A stretch of DNA of 64,000 nucleotides from NCBI RefSeq assembly GCF_964019385.1, contig NC_088646.1, positions 17,211,554-17,275,553 of the forward strand, given 5' to 3'. This DNA comes from Sycon ciliatum. Taxonomy: Eukaryota > Porifera > Calcarea > Leucosolenida > Sycettidae. The notes under the pieces are model-generated. The model was not told the DNA's origin. It made no database searches and saw only the letters and a list, made by a program, of their open reading frames with translations. The position numbers and the translations under genes are program-made. Within the stretch, counting starts at the first letter, position 1; every line of letters begins with the position of its first letter. This document shows, in pieces, positions 45,501 to 56,185 of this stretch.

Positions 45501-48147
45501 GTGCATGTGCATGTACACGTGTACCTGGAATAATGACGTGCACAACGGCATGGAACTGATTGTAATTATAATGTTTGTTAGCCCTGACTCACATAATAAA
45601 GTATGCACCGTTATGTACCAAAAATGTTTCCACTAAAAGCCATTTCTATCGGTAAGGTATTCGTATGCTTGTGTGCTGTGAAGATGGGACAATGCCGTGT
45701 ATATCTGTATATCACTTACACAGGTTCCTTGCTACAATGTATAAATATTATGATGGGCTCCAAGGGTTTGTTGTACTGGTGTGGGTTTTGCGTTCTCAAC
45801 AGGCCCTCATCTCTGGTGGTATCTTCGCTTCTTTCTCCAGCTACATGCTACATGTATTAGTAGCATGCCAATGAGAGCAGCCAATCGTGAGTGAACGGTC
45901 CGGAGTTCAGACACAGGCGACAGTGATGGTGGGTGCTCACTATCATACCACATTACCAGCTGAACCCCAAAACATAAACCACATCCCAGTAGATATACAG
46001 GATGGTATGGGACAGCGGCCGACCCCAGATTGTTGCAGACATGATCCTGGACTGCGTGATCGCAATCTATACTACATGTGTAGTCTTGACTATACCCATG
46101 CACATGTACGATGTACCGGCCACCTCCCCACTCAGTACAATGGCGTGTCCATGTGGTAAGGCCGGAGCAAAGAGCTGCAAGGACTTAGCCTCTGCTTAGG
46201 TACTACGCTGTAGGTGGTCTTGAGTTCTTACACTGAGTGACCAGATAAACACAAGTATCTCATAGTCATACCCGTGTGCTTTGGTCGTGACACTCGAGTC
46301 GTGTACGTGTGTGGGCTGGAGAGCAGAGTTTGAGTTGCAGTGTAGGCTATAGGGTAGAGTGTCCACGGGTTGCTCATGAATGACATGACAGGCTACTGCC
46401 TTGCGGCCCAGAATGTGACAAGTGCCAGCCCACTTGGACCAGTGGACAGTTTCAATCGGAAACTGTCTGAGCGCTATCACCTCCGGCTACAGAAACACGT
46501 CGTATTGCCCGCGGCTAGGAAAATGGGACACTGGGAGAAACCATGTAAACTCTACTTTGACTGCTTCGCTGCCCTCTTCGACGACCCTTCGAGTTCGAGT
46601 ACTGAGAATCTGTACAGCAGCCATCATGCATGCACGCATGCACGCACATACATACACACATCGCATCGCCATATCGCCGGCATGGCACACGCCACACGCG
46701 TATTTTCTGAAAGTGTGTTTGTTTGTTGCAGGCTCATATTCGGTTGTCGGTGTCCTGTCACACTGAAAACCCTGTTGTGTAGAAAGTCTCCGATGATAGC
46801 CTCCAGGGGAGTTACGGAATGTTGGTGCACCGGACTAAAGAGGATGTCTGGCCAAGCAATGTTTGCTTGATTACTGCCCAGGAACGGGTAAATACTGAAC
46901 ACGTTCTAGACGCTCATTGCAGTTCATTATCTCCAACATGATTGTATTCACAATGTGTTTTAAATGTACACCATGTAAACGGGGCACCGCCGCCGTATAG
47001 CCTCATTTTCTAAAGCAAAACACCCAACGATGGCATTTTCACATCCGTTTTCGGCACGAGTTCGGTGAGGATCGCGTTGAGTGAGTATCGTGCGGTCGGA
47101 GCGAAGACAAGTGGCACTGTGCATGTGCTGAGGTCGGGAGCTAATGTGCACTGTGCAGCCTAATTATCTATACATGTACTAGTACCCGCCAGAATACATG
47201 ATGAACAGTATTGGTTGGTTGCTGATCAGTTTGTCATAACCATATCAGGGATACAGTCAGTCTTTCTTCATGCTTATTATACTCATTAGGGCATTCATTG
47301 TATTTGTAGTGCTGTGTTGTTTGTTTCCAGACACACTTTACTGGCTGTCCTCGCCGACTGCTCGGGGAGTGTATGTGCAGATATACCTGATCAACGTCCG
47401 TCTGGCTCACCAAGCAGTGGGTGGGTGGGCAGGGTATCACTCTGTGACTGTATGCATGAACTTATCTGCTCTCCAATATTATTATTGGGCTAGTTTGTCA
47501 TCACAATACCTAATTAAGTCTTGTGAACGGTACAGTACAGTACTGGTGTGGGGTATAAACATACATGTACATGTACACCAGCCAGTGTTAGTATGTTTCG
47601 GAGGTCAGTGATAGACTAAGAGCATTTTGAATACCCAGTGTTACTGGTATCAGGCTACACGGCCCGTCAGCGCAATGTGCGCGCGTAATTCCTCTAAAAA
47701 CTAACCTTCTTGTTCTAAAACCACTGTTGAATGTCGAATCCAACAACACTCAGTCCTTCTGTGCGTGCTGAATAGTTACACTCCCCTTTCTCCAGTGTTT
47801 GTTACCATCTTCTTTTTTTCCAATTCGGTACTCCTTTTAGTAGTACATGACGTAGTCTACTCAGTGCTGTCAGGGAGTTGCAGATACCGGTAATAATAGC
47901 TGCACCCTACCATTAGTGCTTTACTCCCTCGCACCCAGACGCTGATTTTTTTGGAAACAAGTTTCGGATGCCTCAACACTGTTGAAGTTCAACAGTGATA
48001 TACACAACTCGAGGGCCGATAACGGGATAAGTGGAAAGGAAAGAAAAAAAAAGAAAAAGAAAATGTACTACGCCTGGGAGAATCGAATGAGACCAAAATC
48101 GAAGCGATCGAAATTTTAGTTTTGGAGATTGGGTGTAGTCACTACTA
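42504..48147. other. TACATG-rich intergenic DNA with one possible exon
   Basis: No domain was recognised. A segment at about 43,066-43,154 on the minus strand lies between an acceptor-like CATTTCAG and a donor-like GTAAGC and is open in two frames, so it may be an exon of an unseen gene. Other frames, for example 45,043-45,426 and 46,370-46,870, lack support. TACATGTA clusters occur near 44,985-45,020 and 45,466-45,520. Confidence 0.4.
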
Positions 48148-48507
48148 CCGTACTGGCAATATATGTTGCCGCGTAACGCGTAACGCAGGGGGGTGCGGCG
48201 TAACGCGCGACCAGGCTAGTGCGACAAATTTTCGTTGCGTTCGTAACGCGCGTCCGGCGGGGTGCGGCGATCTTTTCATTGCAAAAAAGGCTGAAAACTG
48301 TGAAAGCACGTGTACCGCGTGGTGAAAAGTTCAAAACTGGACGCAGCAGGAAGTCCTGCAATAGCAAAAAAGGACTGCGGCAATATAGAAACCTGTGTAA
48401 CGGCTCCTGTGCGACTTTGCATGTAACGCCCTGCGTGCGGTAAACATGTGCCAATGTAACGCTTCATGGCCTCACTGCGACCATATAATAATATATTGCC
48501 AGTACTG
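48148..48507. mobile_element. TA-flanked MITE with TAACGC repeats, 360 bp
   Basis: The ends CCGTACTGGCAATATAT (left) and, inverted, CAGTACTGGCAATATAT (right) are flanked by TA at 48,146-48,147 and 48,508-48,509. This arrangement fits a Tc1/mariner-type MITE. The interior has repeated TAACGC/GTAACGCG and is markedly more CpG-rich than its surroundings. Confidence 0.75.
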
Positions 48508-50509
48508 TAGAACTACCTTGCAAACAGTAAGTTTATCAAGTCCGTGCATCAACAATCGGTGCAGACAGGACTTTGCCGGGCCAGTCATTGACGCCATGCC
48601 GGTGCAGCATATCATCAAGAGTACATACCCCCCCCCCCCCATACAGTCATACTCTTGATATCATTGAAATAATATTATTCCAATACCAGTACTGTATGAC
48701 TCAGGACGATGCCCTCGTGGGTGAAAATTTGGAAGAAATAGATGTGTCCTGGACTCCTGGTGCAGCCAAGAACTGAATGTGCGCTCGATCTTTCCGCATC
48801 TTTCTTTTGGCCTGGCTCACCATTGACATCCTACTCACATGAGTTGGGTGTCAATGGTGAGCGAGGCCACTCGACGAATGTGTAACATAACTAAATTGAA
48901 GTACTAGTAACAAGGACAATATAGTGTGTACGTGCTATGCGTAATTGTATGCCATGATATCAAGAGTGGCTAACCCCCTGGCGGGTTAAAGAAGAGGAAC
49001 GTGATTCGACAGTGTTTGTTGTGAAGCCCAATACACATGGTCTAAGCTGTAGACACGCCTAGGCCGGTCACGACAGTCCCTGGCGTCCGTATCCCAGCTC
49101 GAAGCAGATCCGTCATCAACTTCCACCATACCACAACTGCGCTCTCCAGCCGGCCTCCACACGTTGCCACAGCACACCATCAGCAAAGCGACTCATCCGT
49201 TGGTACTCATTTCTTCCATACACCTGTTTCGAGTATAAAACTCTCGCCAGTGAAGGCAGATAGTGTAGAATGGCAACGATATTGAAAAATTTACTTTTGT
49301 ATCGAAAAGGTAAATGCGTACGCCAGCTCTAGTTGCTTATTTCTAACAGACATCGTATTCTCTTTTAGTCCATAACACACATCCTGCCCGCTGCAATCCG
49401 CTTGATAAGGCATATTGCTAACTCTCTAATTGGATACGGCCATCGCGAGAATAAAGATAAAATATATATCAAATCAATCCCAACATAAAGAACTTCCAAT
49501 ATGTGGTTGTCTTACAAAGTTATTTGACTGCAAATAATTACATCGTTTGATCTAGTGAGGCAGGTAATCAGCGTATCAGATCGGATCTGCTACAGAATGG
49601 TTCCCTTGACAGGTATTACAGTTGTGTAACTTATGTTGAAAGCAGGTGTCGTCAAACATCTACCACTGTCACTCCCTTGTTCTACTGATTGAATGATGAA
49701 CAGGAAAGGAAACCCGCGAACTGTCATGCAGCATTGAATTGCGTCCGTAGCACTCCGACCAGTAGTCAAGGTCCTCCTGAGGTACGAACTACAGTCATTG
49801 TCATGACGTTCTTGATCTTGTCTCGCGCTGACAGTCCAGAGTTTGTTCTTGAGCTCTACTTGAACGTGTGGATCGACTATAGTGTAAAGGGAAAGGCACG
49901 AGAAGAAGGAAAGCGGATCTTGGTACTGTACTGCTTCTGTTTCTGCTGCATTCACAGGGTCATTTAGCAATACTCGACATACATGTACAGTGTACAATGA
50001 TACACCGTTACAGGAATCACGAAATACCTCTACGTTGTAGAGAATAAAGGGGTTTACATGTAGATCTCCATGTAGAGCAAGACAATTATTATACTAGCAG
50101 CACCCCCGCCAGCGTTGCCTGGCCGAATGTGGCATGCGGGTGAAGCAAGTACATGAACAGCACACGTGCTCAGCACGTGGTGGTGGCCAGACCGCTGAAG
50201 TCCTGGTGAGGGAGGTTCTTCATCGTTGGAAGGAGAAGGAGGGACGTCTGTTACGCCTTCGGGAGGCTGGTCAGGGTTGTCCATCACCTGGTGGCGGATG
50301 AAGCGGCTCAAAAAATTCAAAAACTTACGAACAAAAGTGCGATGCGCTCTTCACTGCACTGCAGATCAGATGCAGAGTGCAGTCAGTGCAGATCTTTTGT
50401 ATCCTTTTGTTGGAGATGTTTCTATTTGCAGAGAACGGTTCACGTGGTCCGCAGCGCTTGTGCGGCTGCTAGTGCTACCTATGGCCTAGGCTAGGTGGCT
50501 ACATGATTC
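48508..50509. other. Intergenic DNA, no gene recognised
   Basis: Contains a C-tract near 48,629-48,641 and a hairpin near 48,808-48,865 (GGCTCACCATTGACA and its inverse). A minus-strand frame at 50,054-50,320 is Pro-rich but unsupported. Confidence 0.5.
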
Positions 50510-51014
50510 GCACGCTTCGCGTGCTCAGTGCTTCTGCGCGCGGCTGCTACTGCTACTCGTACTGATCGTGTCTGCTATAGTATAAGTATAAGCGCTACCA
50601 CCGTAGAAATAAAAAATCCTAAGGAAATACGACAATTTTACTGCGTCTGTAGCTTGTGTTGTAGCGCACCCATGTTCTGAATTCCTGCTGGGTGGGTCAA
50701 GCCAGACTCTCTTCCCTGTTCCATCGCCTCTCCAAAAGTATATTCTGACATTGTTGAGATTTACAGATGAGAAATTGCACACCTGTCAAATCGTTTCTGA
50801 TTCGAGCACCCGGGTCTACGTACCTACACCATGTACACTGTTCGCACGCTTCGCGTGCTCAGCACGTGGTGGTGGCTACACGATTCGAACGCTTCGCGTG
50901 CTCAGTGCTGTGGCTGCTTCCGCTAGCTACACGATTCGCACGCTTCGCGTGCTCAGTGCTTCTGCGGCCGCTAGCTACACTGTGCTACACTGTTCGCACG
51001 CTTCGCGTGCTCAG
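50510..51014. repeat. Array of five short hairpin repeats
   Basis: GCACGCTTCGCGTGCTCAG, whose first 15 bases form the hairpin GCACGC-TTC-GCGTGC, occurs at 50,510, 50,844, 50,887 (one mismatch), 50,938 and 50,996. The last four are 43-58 bp apart. The intervening DNA repeats GCTACAC and GTGCTTCTGC-like words. A degenerate relative sits near 50,160. The spacers are irregular and related to one another, unlike CRISPR. Confidence 0.8.
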
Positions 51015-51324
51015 GGCAGCGCTGCTCCGCAGCGCGCTTCAGCGTGACACAAAAACGAACGTCACAGGTGCCTCTTCTTTATAAGGAGCGTGACACACAC
51101 ACAGACACACGTCACAGGTGCCTCTCTTTTATAATATAAGTAAAGATCAGCAAGTACAACATGCACTGTCGTGTGCTACCATACTCCATAGTGTATGATT
51201 ATAAGAAAGTAACGTTACCCAGTGTTAGTGTAGTGGCAAAAGAAGGAATTAGCACGAGACCTGTGCGTGGGGAAATGATGGTACGTGGGTGTTACTTGAA
51301 TTGTGCCTTTTAGAAGATTTACAT

Positions 51325-51355
51325 GTGGCGCAATCTTTGGGCGTTAGGCATTCAC
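51325..51355. repeat. Left 31-bp inverted repeat flanking the LINE
   Basis: Begins GTGGCGCAATCTTTGGGCGT and matches the inverse of 53,287-53,317 with one mismatch. It may be a terminal repeat of a DNA transposon that received the LINE. Confidence 0.75.
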
Positions 51356-51380
51356 CTGGACACCAGTGGGTCTCAGTTCC

Positions 51381-53270
51381 AATTTTTATTTATTTATTAT
51401 TGATTCCCCAAAGGCCGAGGCCTTAGTCGAGGGGGTCTCCGTTCATGGCTTACTGGGAATATATCTGCAAAATTATAACATATAGATTGAGAAGAGGAAG
51501 GGTTATAACTTATAACAAATGCGTACTGTAGAAATCAGCCATAACGTTCGTTACTATGTTATAGAAACTCTGGAAGGAATGAAACCAGCGGGTTCGAAGC
51601 GGGTGTTGGCAAAGATGGTACGGACACGAGACACAAAGCAATGACTATTTTGGGTGGTTCTAATGCCAGTGGAGAGAGAATTCCAGGTGGCAGCGGTAAC
51701 AAAGAGGAAAGTGGCACGCGAGTAGGTGTTCGCCCTGGCAGGCGGGACAAGTTGGAGAGGGCGCCGCGCGCTGGTGGAGAGACAATAGCCCAGCTCCATA
51801 AGGGCAGTGGTCTGGAGGTGGACCAGGTGATGGAACTCCCGGAGGCACTGGATGTGTCGCCGCCATGCCAGACTGGGCCATTGCAGGTGCGCGAACAGAG
51901 ATGCCTTCGGTTCAGTAGCGGAGGGAAACACACCGTACTGTCTCAAGACGATTCGTGCCAATCTGGCCTGCAGACCCTCAAGGACCTCCGCTTGGGATGC
52001 GCACAGTTGGAACTGCCACAGTGGTGAGGCGTATTCAATGGTGGGTCGGACATAACCAGTATAAAGTCGGTTTGTAACTTCCGGCGTTAGGCGGCTCGAC
52101 ATGTGGCCGTGGGCAAGTAGTATCACGCGTTGGCGAAATTTGGTGGTGATTGTTTCGATGTGGCACTGGAAGTTGAGGTGGCTATCAGTTTGCACGCCAA
52201 GATGGCGGTGCGTGTCGACCGTGCGCACTTCTTCCTGGTTCATTCGCAGTTGCCCGATGTTTGGAGGGTCCGGTCCGTTGGTACGTGGGGAGAACGTCAT
52301 TTGGAAAGACTTCGTGGGGTTAAAGTGCCCACCTGCCGAGTCGGCCCATTTCAGGGCGGCATCCATGGCAACTTGGAGTGGGTGACTATGATGCTGGGAA
52401 GAGGGAGTGGTAGGTGCAGCGACTTCCGTTCCAATGGTCGTGTCATCGGCAAAGAGAAGAACTTGGCAGTGGTCCTCATCTGGGATGGTCTGCGGGAGAG
52501 AGTTGATGTACAGAAGGAACAGGATATGGCCGAGATGGGATCCTTGTGGTACGCCAGCGGCTATAGGGTGGGTTGTGGATACGGAGGAAGTGACTTTGAC
52601 CGTGAATTGCCGGTCACCAAGGTAACTGGAGAACCACGAAAGTGCGTTCTGGGTTGCAAACGTGCCCAGATGGTAGAGGAGGACTGGATGCGGCACTTTG
52701 TCGAACGCCTTACCGAAGTCCAGGAACAGGGTGTGGTAGGTGCTCCGCTTGTCCATCGCCTTGGCTATCCTAGATGTCAGCATGACGAGCTGATCCAGTG
52801 TTGACCTCCGGCGGACGAAACCGTACTGGTGGGCAGAGATTATGTCATGTCTGGGTAGGTACCTCGACAGGTGCTCCGGGACGATCGAATCTAGGAGCTT
52901 GGCAATGGCCGGAAGGAGGGAGATTGGTCTATAGCTGGTGGGTACTGCCGGTTGTCCATTATTCTTGAATATCGGGATAACAGTGGCGCTTTTCCAGTCT
53001 ACTGGTAGTTGTCCGAGACGAAGACTGAGGTTGAAAAGCTGACACAAGGACTGCGTGATCACGGGCGCAGTTTCTTTCAGGATTCTATTTGTTATCAGTC
53101 CTCCGGTGGTGTTCGGAGCTTTCGGAAGACTTCTTCATCAGTTATTCTTGGCAGATCAAACTCATGGTCAGGTGTAGAGAACGAGGGCGTCAGGAGAGCT
53201 GCAGCTAGGTCGAAGCTAGGGTTGGCCCTTCCAGTGGTTTAATTTCATGGGGGATTTGTCCTTGTAACTC
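51381..53270 (-). mobile_element. 5'-truncated non-LTR retrotransposon (Jockey/CR1-like)
   Basis: Minus-strand LINE. The RT ORF at 53,062-51,554 is followed by a short 3' UTR whose end (GATTCCCCAAAGGC on the plus strand) abuts an AATA/AAAT-type tail near 51,381-51,400. The 5' part is truncated at about 53,250. The same 3' end recurs near 27,480. Confidence 0.75.
51554..53062 (-). CDS. Reverse transcriptase region of LINE ORF2
   Basis: A 502-codon open frame. RT fingers and palm motifs appear in order: ATVIPIFKNNG, SYRPISLLP (RT2 region), HQYGFVRRRST, LFLDFGKAFDKVPH (catalytic Asp of motif A, with Gly where Lys/Ser is usual), GVPQGSHLGHILFLLYIN (motif B) and LLFADDT (catalytic DD). The thumb follows with HRHLGVQTDSHLNF, then a C-terminal SRATFLFVTAATWNSL segment. 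There is no true ATG at the start: the frame enters from a disrupted 5' part where ITDEEVFRKLRTPPED is in another frame (about 53,080-53,135). The endonuclease domain is missing, so it is incapable of independent retrotransposition. Confidence 0.85.
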   Translation of the reverse strand: MITQSLCQLFNLSLRLGQLPVDWKSATVIPIFKNNGQPAVPTSYRPISLLPAIAKLLDSIVPEHLSRYLPRHDIISAHQYGFVRRRSTLDQLVMLTSRIAKAMDKRSTYHTLFLDFGKAFDKVPHPVLLYHLGTFATQNALSWFSSYLGDRQFTVKVTSSVSTTHPIAAGVPQGSHLGHILFLLYINSLPQTIPDEDHCQVLLFADDTTIGTEVAAPTTPSSQHHSHPLQVAMDAALKWADSAGGHFNPTKSFQMTFSPRTNGPDPPNIGQLRMNQEEVRTVDTHRHLGVQTDSHLNFQCHIETITTKFRQRVILLAHGHMSSRLTPEVTNRLYTGYVRPTIEYASPLWQFQLCASQAEVLEGLQARLARIVLRQYGVFPSATEPKASLFAHLQWPSLAWRRHIQCLREFHHLVHLQTTALMELGYCLSTSARRPLQLVPPARANTYSRATFLFVTAATWNSLSTGIRTTQNSHCFVSRVRTIFANTRFEPAGFIPSRVSIT

Positions 53271-53286
53271 ATTGCTCTAATGTTGT

Positions 53287-53317
53287 GTGAATGCCTAACG
53301 CCAAAAGATTGCGCCAC
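53287..53317. repeat. Right 31-bp inverted repeat flanking the LINE
   Basis: Inverted partner of 51,325-51,355, ending AAAGATTGCGCCAC. No clear target duplication was found outside the pair. Confidence 0.75.
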
Positions 53318-53945
53318 CTTTATCTTGCGCCCCCTGTCAAGTGATATCTCTCTTTCCACCGTCTATCGAAATCATGAGAATGAAAAGAAATTCATTATGG
53401 AGAGCGCGTGAGGAACATAGAGCAGGCGTCATTTGTTCCGACGGTGATGTCCGCATCCGGAGGCTTCAGTCGTGCGGCGGCGGCTTTGTACAAGCGTATA
53501 GCTAGCCTGCGATCAGAAAAACAGTCCGAGCCTTTTACAGCCACGCCATGGTCTTCATTCGGTGCAGGATTTCGTTTGCTCTGGCTCTCGTGTTAGGCAT
53601 CGTGCTGCTGCTAATGAGGTATCCCACACTCTGGCAGTGTCGGAAGCCCACATCTCGCGAGATTAGTTGCAATTACTCGCTTCTCTCCAGTGCGTTTGTT
53701 GCTTATCCAAGTTGAAGTTATCGTGTTCTTGTTTGTATTCATTATTTGTTTTGTCCATTTTCTTTAGTATATTTTTGGGAACACAGCCCCATGATGTGTG
53801 ATCGGTCGTGGTGAGACCTGACAAGTGCTATCTAGCAGTTACCGATCAGGACAACATGTACATGATTGTACATGGTATTATATAACCCAATACTAGTTCA
53901 AAACCAGTATTAGATAAACCTTGTTATAGTTCACACAATATTGTA
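53318..53945. other. Spacer with a mobile-ORF fragment
   Basis: Holds the fragment at 53,408-53,640. The remainder is non-coding and includes a TACATG patch near 53,855. Confidence 0.5.
53408..53640 (+). pseudogene. Fragment of an uncharacterised mobile-element ORF
   Basis: The frame reads SASGGFSRAAAALYKRIASL, then a Lys/Pro/Trp-containing stretch, and continues after a frame change near 53,560 as a hydrophobic C-terminus. A GGx..A..xYKRIASL motif with a following W and SF..L is, from memory, a recurrent C-terminal signature of mobile-element proteins in invertebrates and fish. The parent family cannot be named from the sequence alone. Confidence 0.35.
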
Positions 53946-54531
53946 AGATTGACAGCATGAAACAAGGTGGAGGACACTGTGTTCGGAAACAGTGACCTTA
54001 CTACAACCTTCCGCGGTTGGTAGAGCCCCAGTCCCTGCGGACCATTTGAACCATATGGGTGTTGAACCCAGTTCTGACTCTCATTATGCTAGGGGAGTGT
54101 TAAGACTTCTCCTTACGTCCGTCGTGTATTCCTTGACCGCTCCTGGATATCGTCCTGGTAGTCATGTAGCTACTTGAACCTGAACTTTTTTTCTAATCTT
54201 CTTTTCTTCCAACTTCTGCCCATGGCGTCCTTCTCTCAGCTCGTCAGCTGTCAACAGTTACTGCCACCACCATGACACTGTCGCGAGAAGGTGCTCTCTG
54301 TAGACGGGGTTGGTGATGTCCCGACGCGGCCATGGGTAGGCCCCGTCTACAGAGAGCACCTAGTCGCGACTCCCCTAGCATAATGAGGGTCAGAACCGGG
54401 TTCAACACCCATATGGTTCAGATATGGTTCAAATGGTCCGCAGGGATTGGGGCTCGCCAACCGCGGAAGGTTGTAGTAAGGTCACTGTTTCCGAACACAG
54501 TGTCCTCCACCTTGTTTCATGCTGTTAATCT
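53946..54531. mobile_element. Foldback palindrome element, copy 2
   Basis: The ends AGATTGACAGCATGAAAC (left) and, inverted, AGATTAACAGCATGAAAC (right) define the element. The left arm is complete; the right arm lacks the segment between the central hairpin (about 54,300-54,365) and TCCCCTAGCATAATG. It shows the pre-insertion state for the TTAA elements and the hAT MITE found in copy 1. No ORF. Confidence 0.8.
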
Positions 54532-54964
54532 ATTATTATGATTGTACATGTATTGAGGTAAGAATCTCACACCTTTGTTCTATCCCGGTGTGCTCCGGTT
54601 TTGTGCGCTTTAGTGCAGCGAATTCACGACTATTTCAATAGAGTGCTTTTCTATACCCAGGCCATGCAATAAGAAAAATTATGGTCGTTCTGATGTCCTG
54701 ACACTTCTTCAATTGGTCGGACATCCCATTTTGCCACACATGTCTTTGAAAGCCGACGTTTTCAAATTTCTCACTCGACGATGAAAGACAGCACAGAGTT
54801 TCTTCCGTGAAAATGCCCACTCAATTTCCAACATAACTTTGGTTCTACTTTACCGCTTTTGAAGATCTTGGGTTCGTTGGAAAGCTCTTGATGAGAGAAA
54901 TACAAGTAGTAGGGACCAAGCCGGTTCTGGGACAGATAAGTGGTTATGAATGGGTACTTGAACT
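54532..54964. other. Intergenic DNA left of the Polinton-like element
   Basis: No gene was recognised. AAGTGG-type motifs begin near 54,943, so the element terminus may lie slightly left of 54,965. Confidence 0.5.
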
Positions 54965-55145
54965 TTGCGGTTGTTAATTAAGTGGCCACTTGACCTTTTA
55001 ATTGGATAAGTGGTAGTGAAGTGGCCACTTGAGATCTGAAGTGGTTTTGAAGTGGGCCAGGTGTCATATTTAATTGGATTAATGATTAAGTGGTGTTTGA
55101 AGTGCCTCTCGGCGTCATAATTGCTTTTAAAGTGGTGGGTGTGGT
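54940..55145. promoter_or_regulatory. AAGTGG-repeat terminal region of the Polinton-like element
   Basis: About ten AAGTGG/CCACTT words lie within about 200 bp, several as AAGTGGCCACTTGA palindromes, alternating with AATTGGAT and TTAATT words. The same layout recurs in both arms of the palindrome at 62,290-62,690. Regular short terminal motifs suggest binding sites for an element-encoded protein. They also resemble NK-2-type (TNAAGTGG) sites, but this is inference. Confidence 0.5.
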
Positions 55146-55315
55146 TGTTGATAAGAGTCACTGTCTGGGAATGTGTTCTGGAACCTTCTAGGTATTCCCA
55201 GGCTAATTAGAACTAGCTCTACGGATGTCATAGGGGGGGTATTTTAGGAGGTGTGACTCATTTATAAATTGATATATGATGCAGCGTTTACTGGAAAATG
55301 TGATCAGTTAGCATA

Positions 55316-56089
55316 ATGGATATTGAAGAGCAATTTGAAATACTGCGTGCGTACAAGGAGCGTCAACGCGCCGTCGTTGAGCATGACGATGACCCTTGTC
55401 CTGATGCCCCTCCTCCTAGTCCAAACATTGACAAATGTTTTCATAATCATCAAGTTGTGAACGAGGGGCACTTTGTTTGTACTGTATGTGGACTTGTTCT
55501 TGATAGCGTGCTGTTGCCGGAGGTGAATTTTACGGAGAGATGCATTCTCCCACGGCTATATGCAGCTCGGGAGCGATTGACTGCCGTCGACAGACATCTG
55601 GTACGCTTCATGCAGAAGACTGGTGTCCTGCTGAACCTTCACGGTGTGCTGGAACCGTTGCAGTACATGAAGAAGGAGAGTGGCTACAAGAGCCTGAACT
55701 ATGCCATAGCTCTGACATGCATCTGTGCTGAGCACGACGAGATTTGCCAGAAGCTTCAGCCATATCTTCCAAAGAGCCATGTGGCGTGGGCACGATCCAG
55801 CAAGCTAATGAGTTGCAAACCGCAGCAATTTTCGAAAGCCTGGCTCCGCCAACTTCTAATCCGTACAAAACCTCTTACCCCTTTTCAGCTGAAGAAGTTT
55901 AAGCAGAATATCCGAGAGTTTAATTCTGAGGAGAAGGAACTGATGCAAAGACTAATCCAATCTTACGGGTGCTGTGAACCTCGTGTGGAATTAATTCCTG
56001 CGGAGATGAAATGTGCGCTGTACCGTTTCTCAAGTGCCATGTGTAGGGCGAGGAAGATGATGATGAAGGGTACCGTTGCCGCTGTATAA
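55316..56089 (+). CDS. TFIIB-type zinc-ribbon protein (left TIR copy)
   Basis: An intact 257-codon ORF begins with ATG and has TTTATAAAT about 55 nt upstream. Residues about 41-66 form a zinc ribbon: CFHNH, then 13 residues later CTVCGLVLDS, very close to the CxxC-GLVxxD of TFIIB and TFB proteins. The following about 180 residues are helical and could be a divergent cyclin-like core (TAVDRHLVRF, YKSLNYAIAL, QLKKFKQNIREF), but this is not certain. TFIIB recruits RNA polymerase II. An element-borne version could direct transcription of the element. Two further copies (61,510-62,066 and 62,915-63,471) lack the zinc ribbon and carry stops. Conserved CGLVLDS makes a chance match unlikely. Confidence 0.6.
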   Translation: MDIEEQFEILRAYKERQRAVVEHDDDPCPDAPPPSPNIDKCFHNHQVVNEGHFVCTVCGLVLDSVLLPEVNFTERCILPRLYAARERLTAVDRHLVRFMQKTGVLLNLHGVLEPLQYMKKESGYKSLNYAIALTCICAEHDEICQKLQPYLPKSHVAWARSSKLMSCKPQQFSKAWLRQLLIRTKPLTPFQLKKFKQNIREFNSEEKELMQRLIQSYGCCEPRVELIPAEMKCALYRFSSAMCRARKMMMKGTVAAV

Positions 56090-56185
56090 AACCCCTGACC
56101 TCTTAATTTTCCATCATTTCGCAAAGCATCCTTGCCAAGTCACAAGTAATTGTTGTTGTTGTCTTCATCCTTGCTATTACTTTGG

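Noticed and set aside
51641..52804. Plus-strand ORFs opposite the LINE RT
   Set aside because: Antisense shadows of the minus-strand RT frame.
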